The notes under the pieces are model-generated. The model saw only the letters and a program-made list of their open reading frames with translations. It did not search any database and was not told the origin of the DNA. Shown one piece after another: positions 5,734 to 5,797 of a stretch of 5,797 nt of DNA (position 1 is its first letter; each line of letters starts with the position of its first letter). The DNA is from Mucilaginibacter sp. (GTDB taxonomy: Bacteria > Bacteroidota > Bacteroidia > Sphingobacteriales > Sphingobacteriaceae), in assembly GCA_028288315.1 (NCBI GenBank), contig JAQBNY010000102.1, positions 1 to 5,797 of the forward strand, read 5' to 3'. Position numbers and translations under genes: made by a program.

Positions 5734-5797
5734 GGTATCATAGCTCAGTCGGTAGAGCAAAGGACTGAAAATCCTTGTGTCGCTGGTTCGATCCCAG
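5734..5797 (+). tRNA. tRNA-Phe (anticodon GAA), 3' end cut by window edge
   Basis: The cloverleaf can be read directly. Acceptor 5' strand GGTATCA (5734-5740), TA linker, D-stem GCTC/GAGC (5743-5746, 5755-5758) with loop AGTCGGTA. Anticodon stem AAGGA/TCCTT (5760-5764, 5772-5776) with loop CTGAAAA (5765-5771), so the anticodon is GAA and the amino acid phenylalanine. Variable loop GTGTC, then T-stem GCTGG (5782-5786), T-loop TTCGATC (5787-5793) and CCAG at the window end. The last T-stem C, the acceptor 3' strand (expected TGATACC), the discriminator base and CCA lie outside. Confidence 0.95.

Noticed and set aside
5734..5797. tRNA gene as an attachment site for an integrated element
   Set aside because: No integrase, no repeated tRNA 3' end and no foreign-looking genes are visible; the tRNA 3' end, where an att site would lie, is outside the window.

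Overview
This is a stretch of ordinary chromosome from a member of the Bacteroidota, most likely Sphingobacteriales (Mucilaginibacter/Pedobacter-like). The reasons are these. Start codons lack Shine-Dalgarno sequences. Perfect or near-perfect matches to the Bacteroidota -7 promoter element TAnnTTTG lie upstream of the tRNA and other genes. Several proteins look like Bacteroidota-typical families: the split membrane Fe-S/CCG protein pair, the 161-residue 'CSIDKS' family, and a DUF1801-OmdA protein. The genus is inferred from remembered protein resemblance, not from a search.

Layout, left to right. Positions 1-335 (+) hold the 3' end of rplI (ribosomal protein L9), followed by an imperfect hairpin and a perfect 15-bp rho-independent terminator. 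Positions 443-1168 (+) hold mtgA, a monofunctional GT51 peptidoglycan glycosyltransferase with a GTG start 24 nt after that terminator. Positions 1220-1831 (-) encode a DUF1801/OmdA (YdeI-like) protein, convergent with mtgA. Positions 1925-2410 (-) encode a conserved protein of unknown function. Positions 2458-2943 (+) encode a small exported or membrane-anchored protein of unknown function. Its stop codon overlaps, in the palindrome TTATAA, the stop codon of the convergent gene at 2938-3726.

The right half is a leftward operon, transcribed from about 5530 down to 2938. It encodes a membrane-embedded cytochrome b-like/2x[4Fe-4S] protein (4207-5505), a DUF2750 protein (3732-4169) and a two-domain CCG protein of the HdrB/HdrD/GlpC type (2938-3726). 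The first and last together resemble a split heterodisulfide-reductase-like quinone-linked electron transfer module. The CCG subunit would carry the redox site and the membrane subunit would relay electrons to or from quinone. The DUF2750 gene between them has no known link to this chemistry.

The window ends with a tRNA-Phe (GAA) on the + strand, cut off in its T-stem, with a clear -7 element upstream. No mobile elements, CRISPR arrays, phage genes or defence genes were seen. No stretch longer than 300 bases lacks a gene; the longest gap is 5506-5733, which holds two promoters. I found no convincing new biological system. The points most worth a second look are the DUF2750 insertion in the redox operon, the position of mtgA directly behind a terminator, and an operator-like palindrome at 1893-1913.
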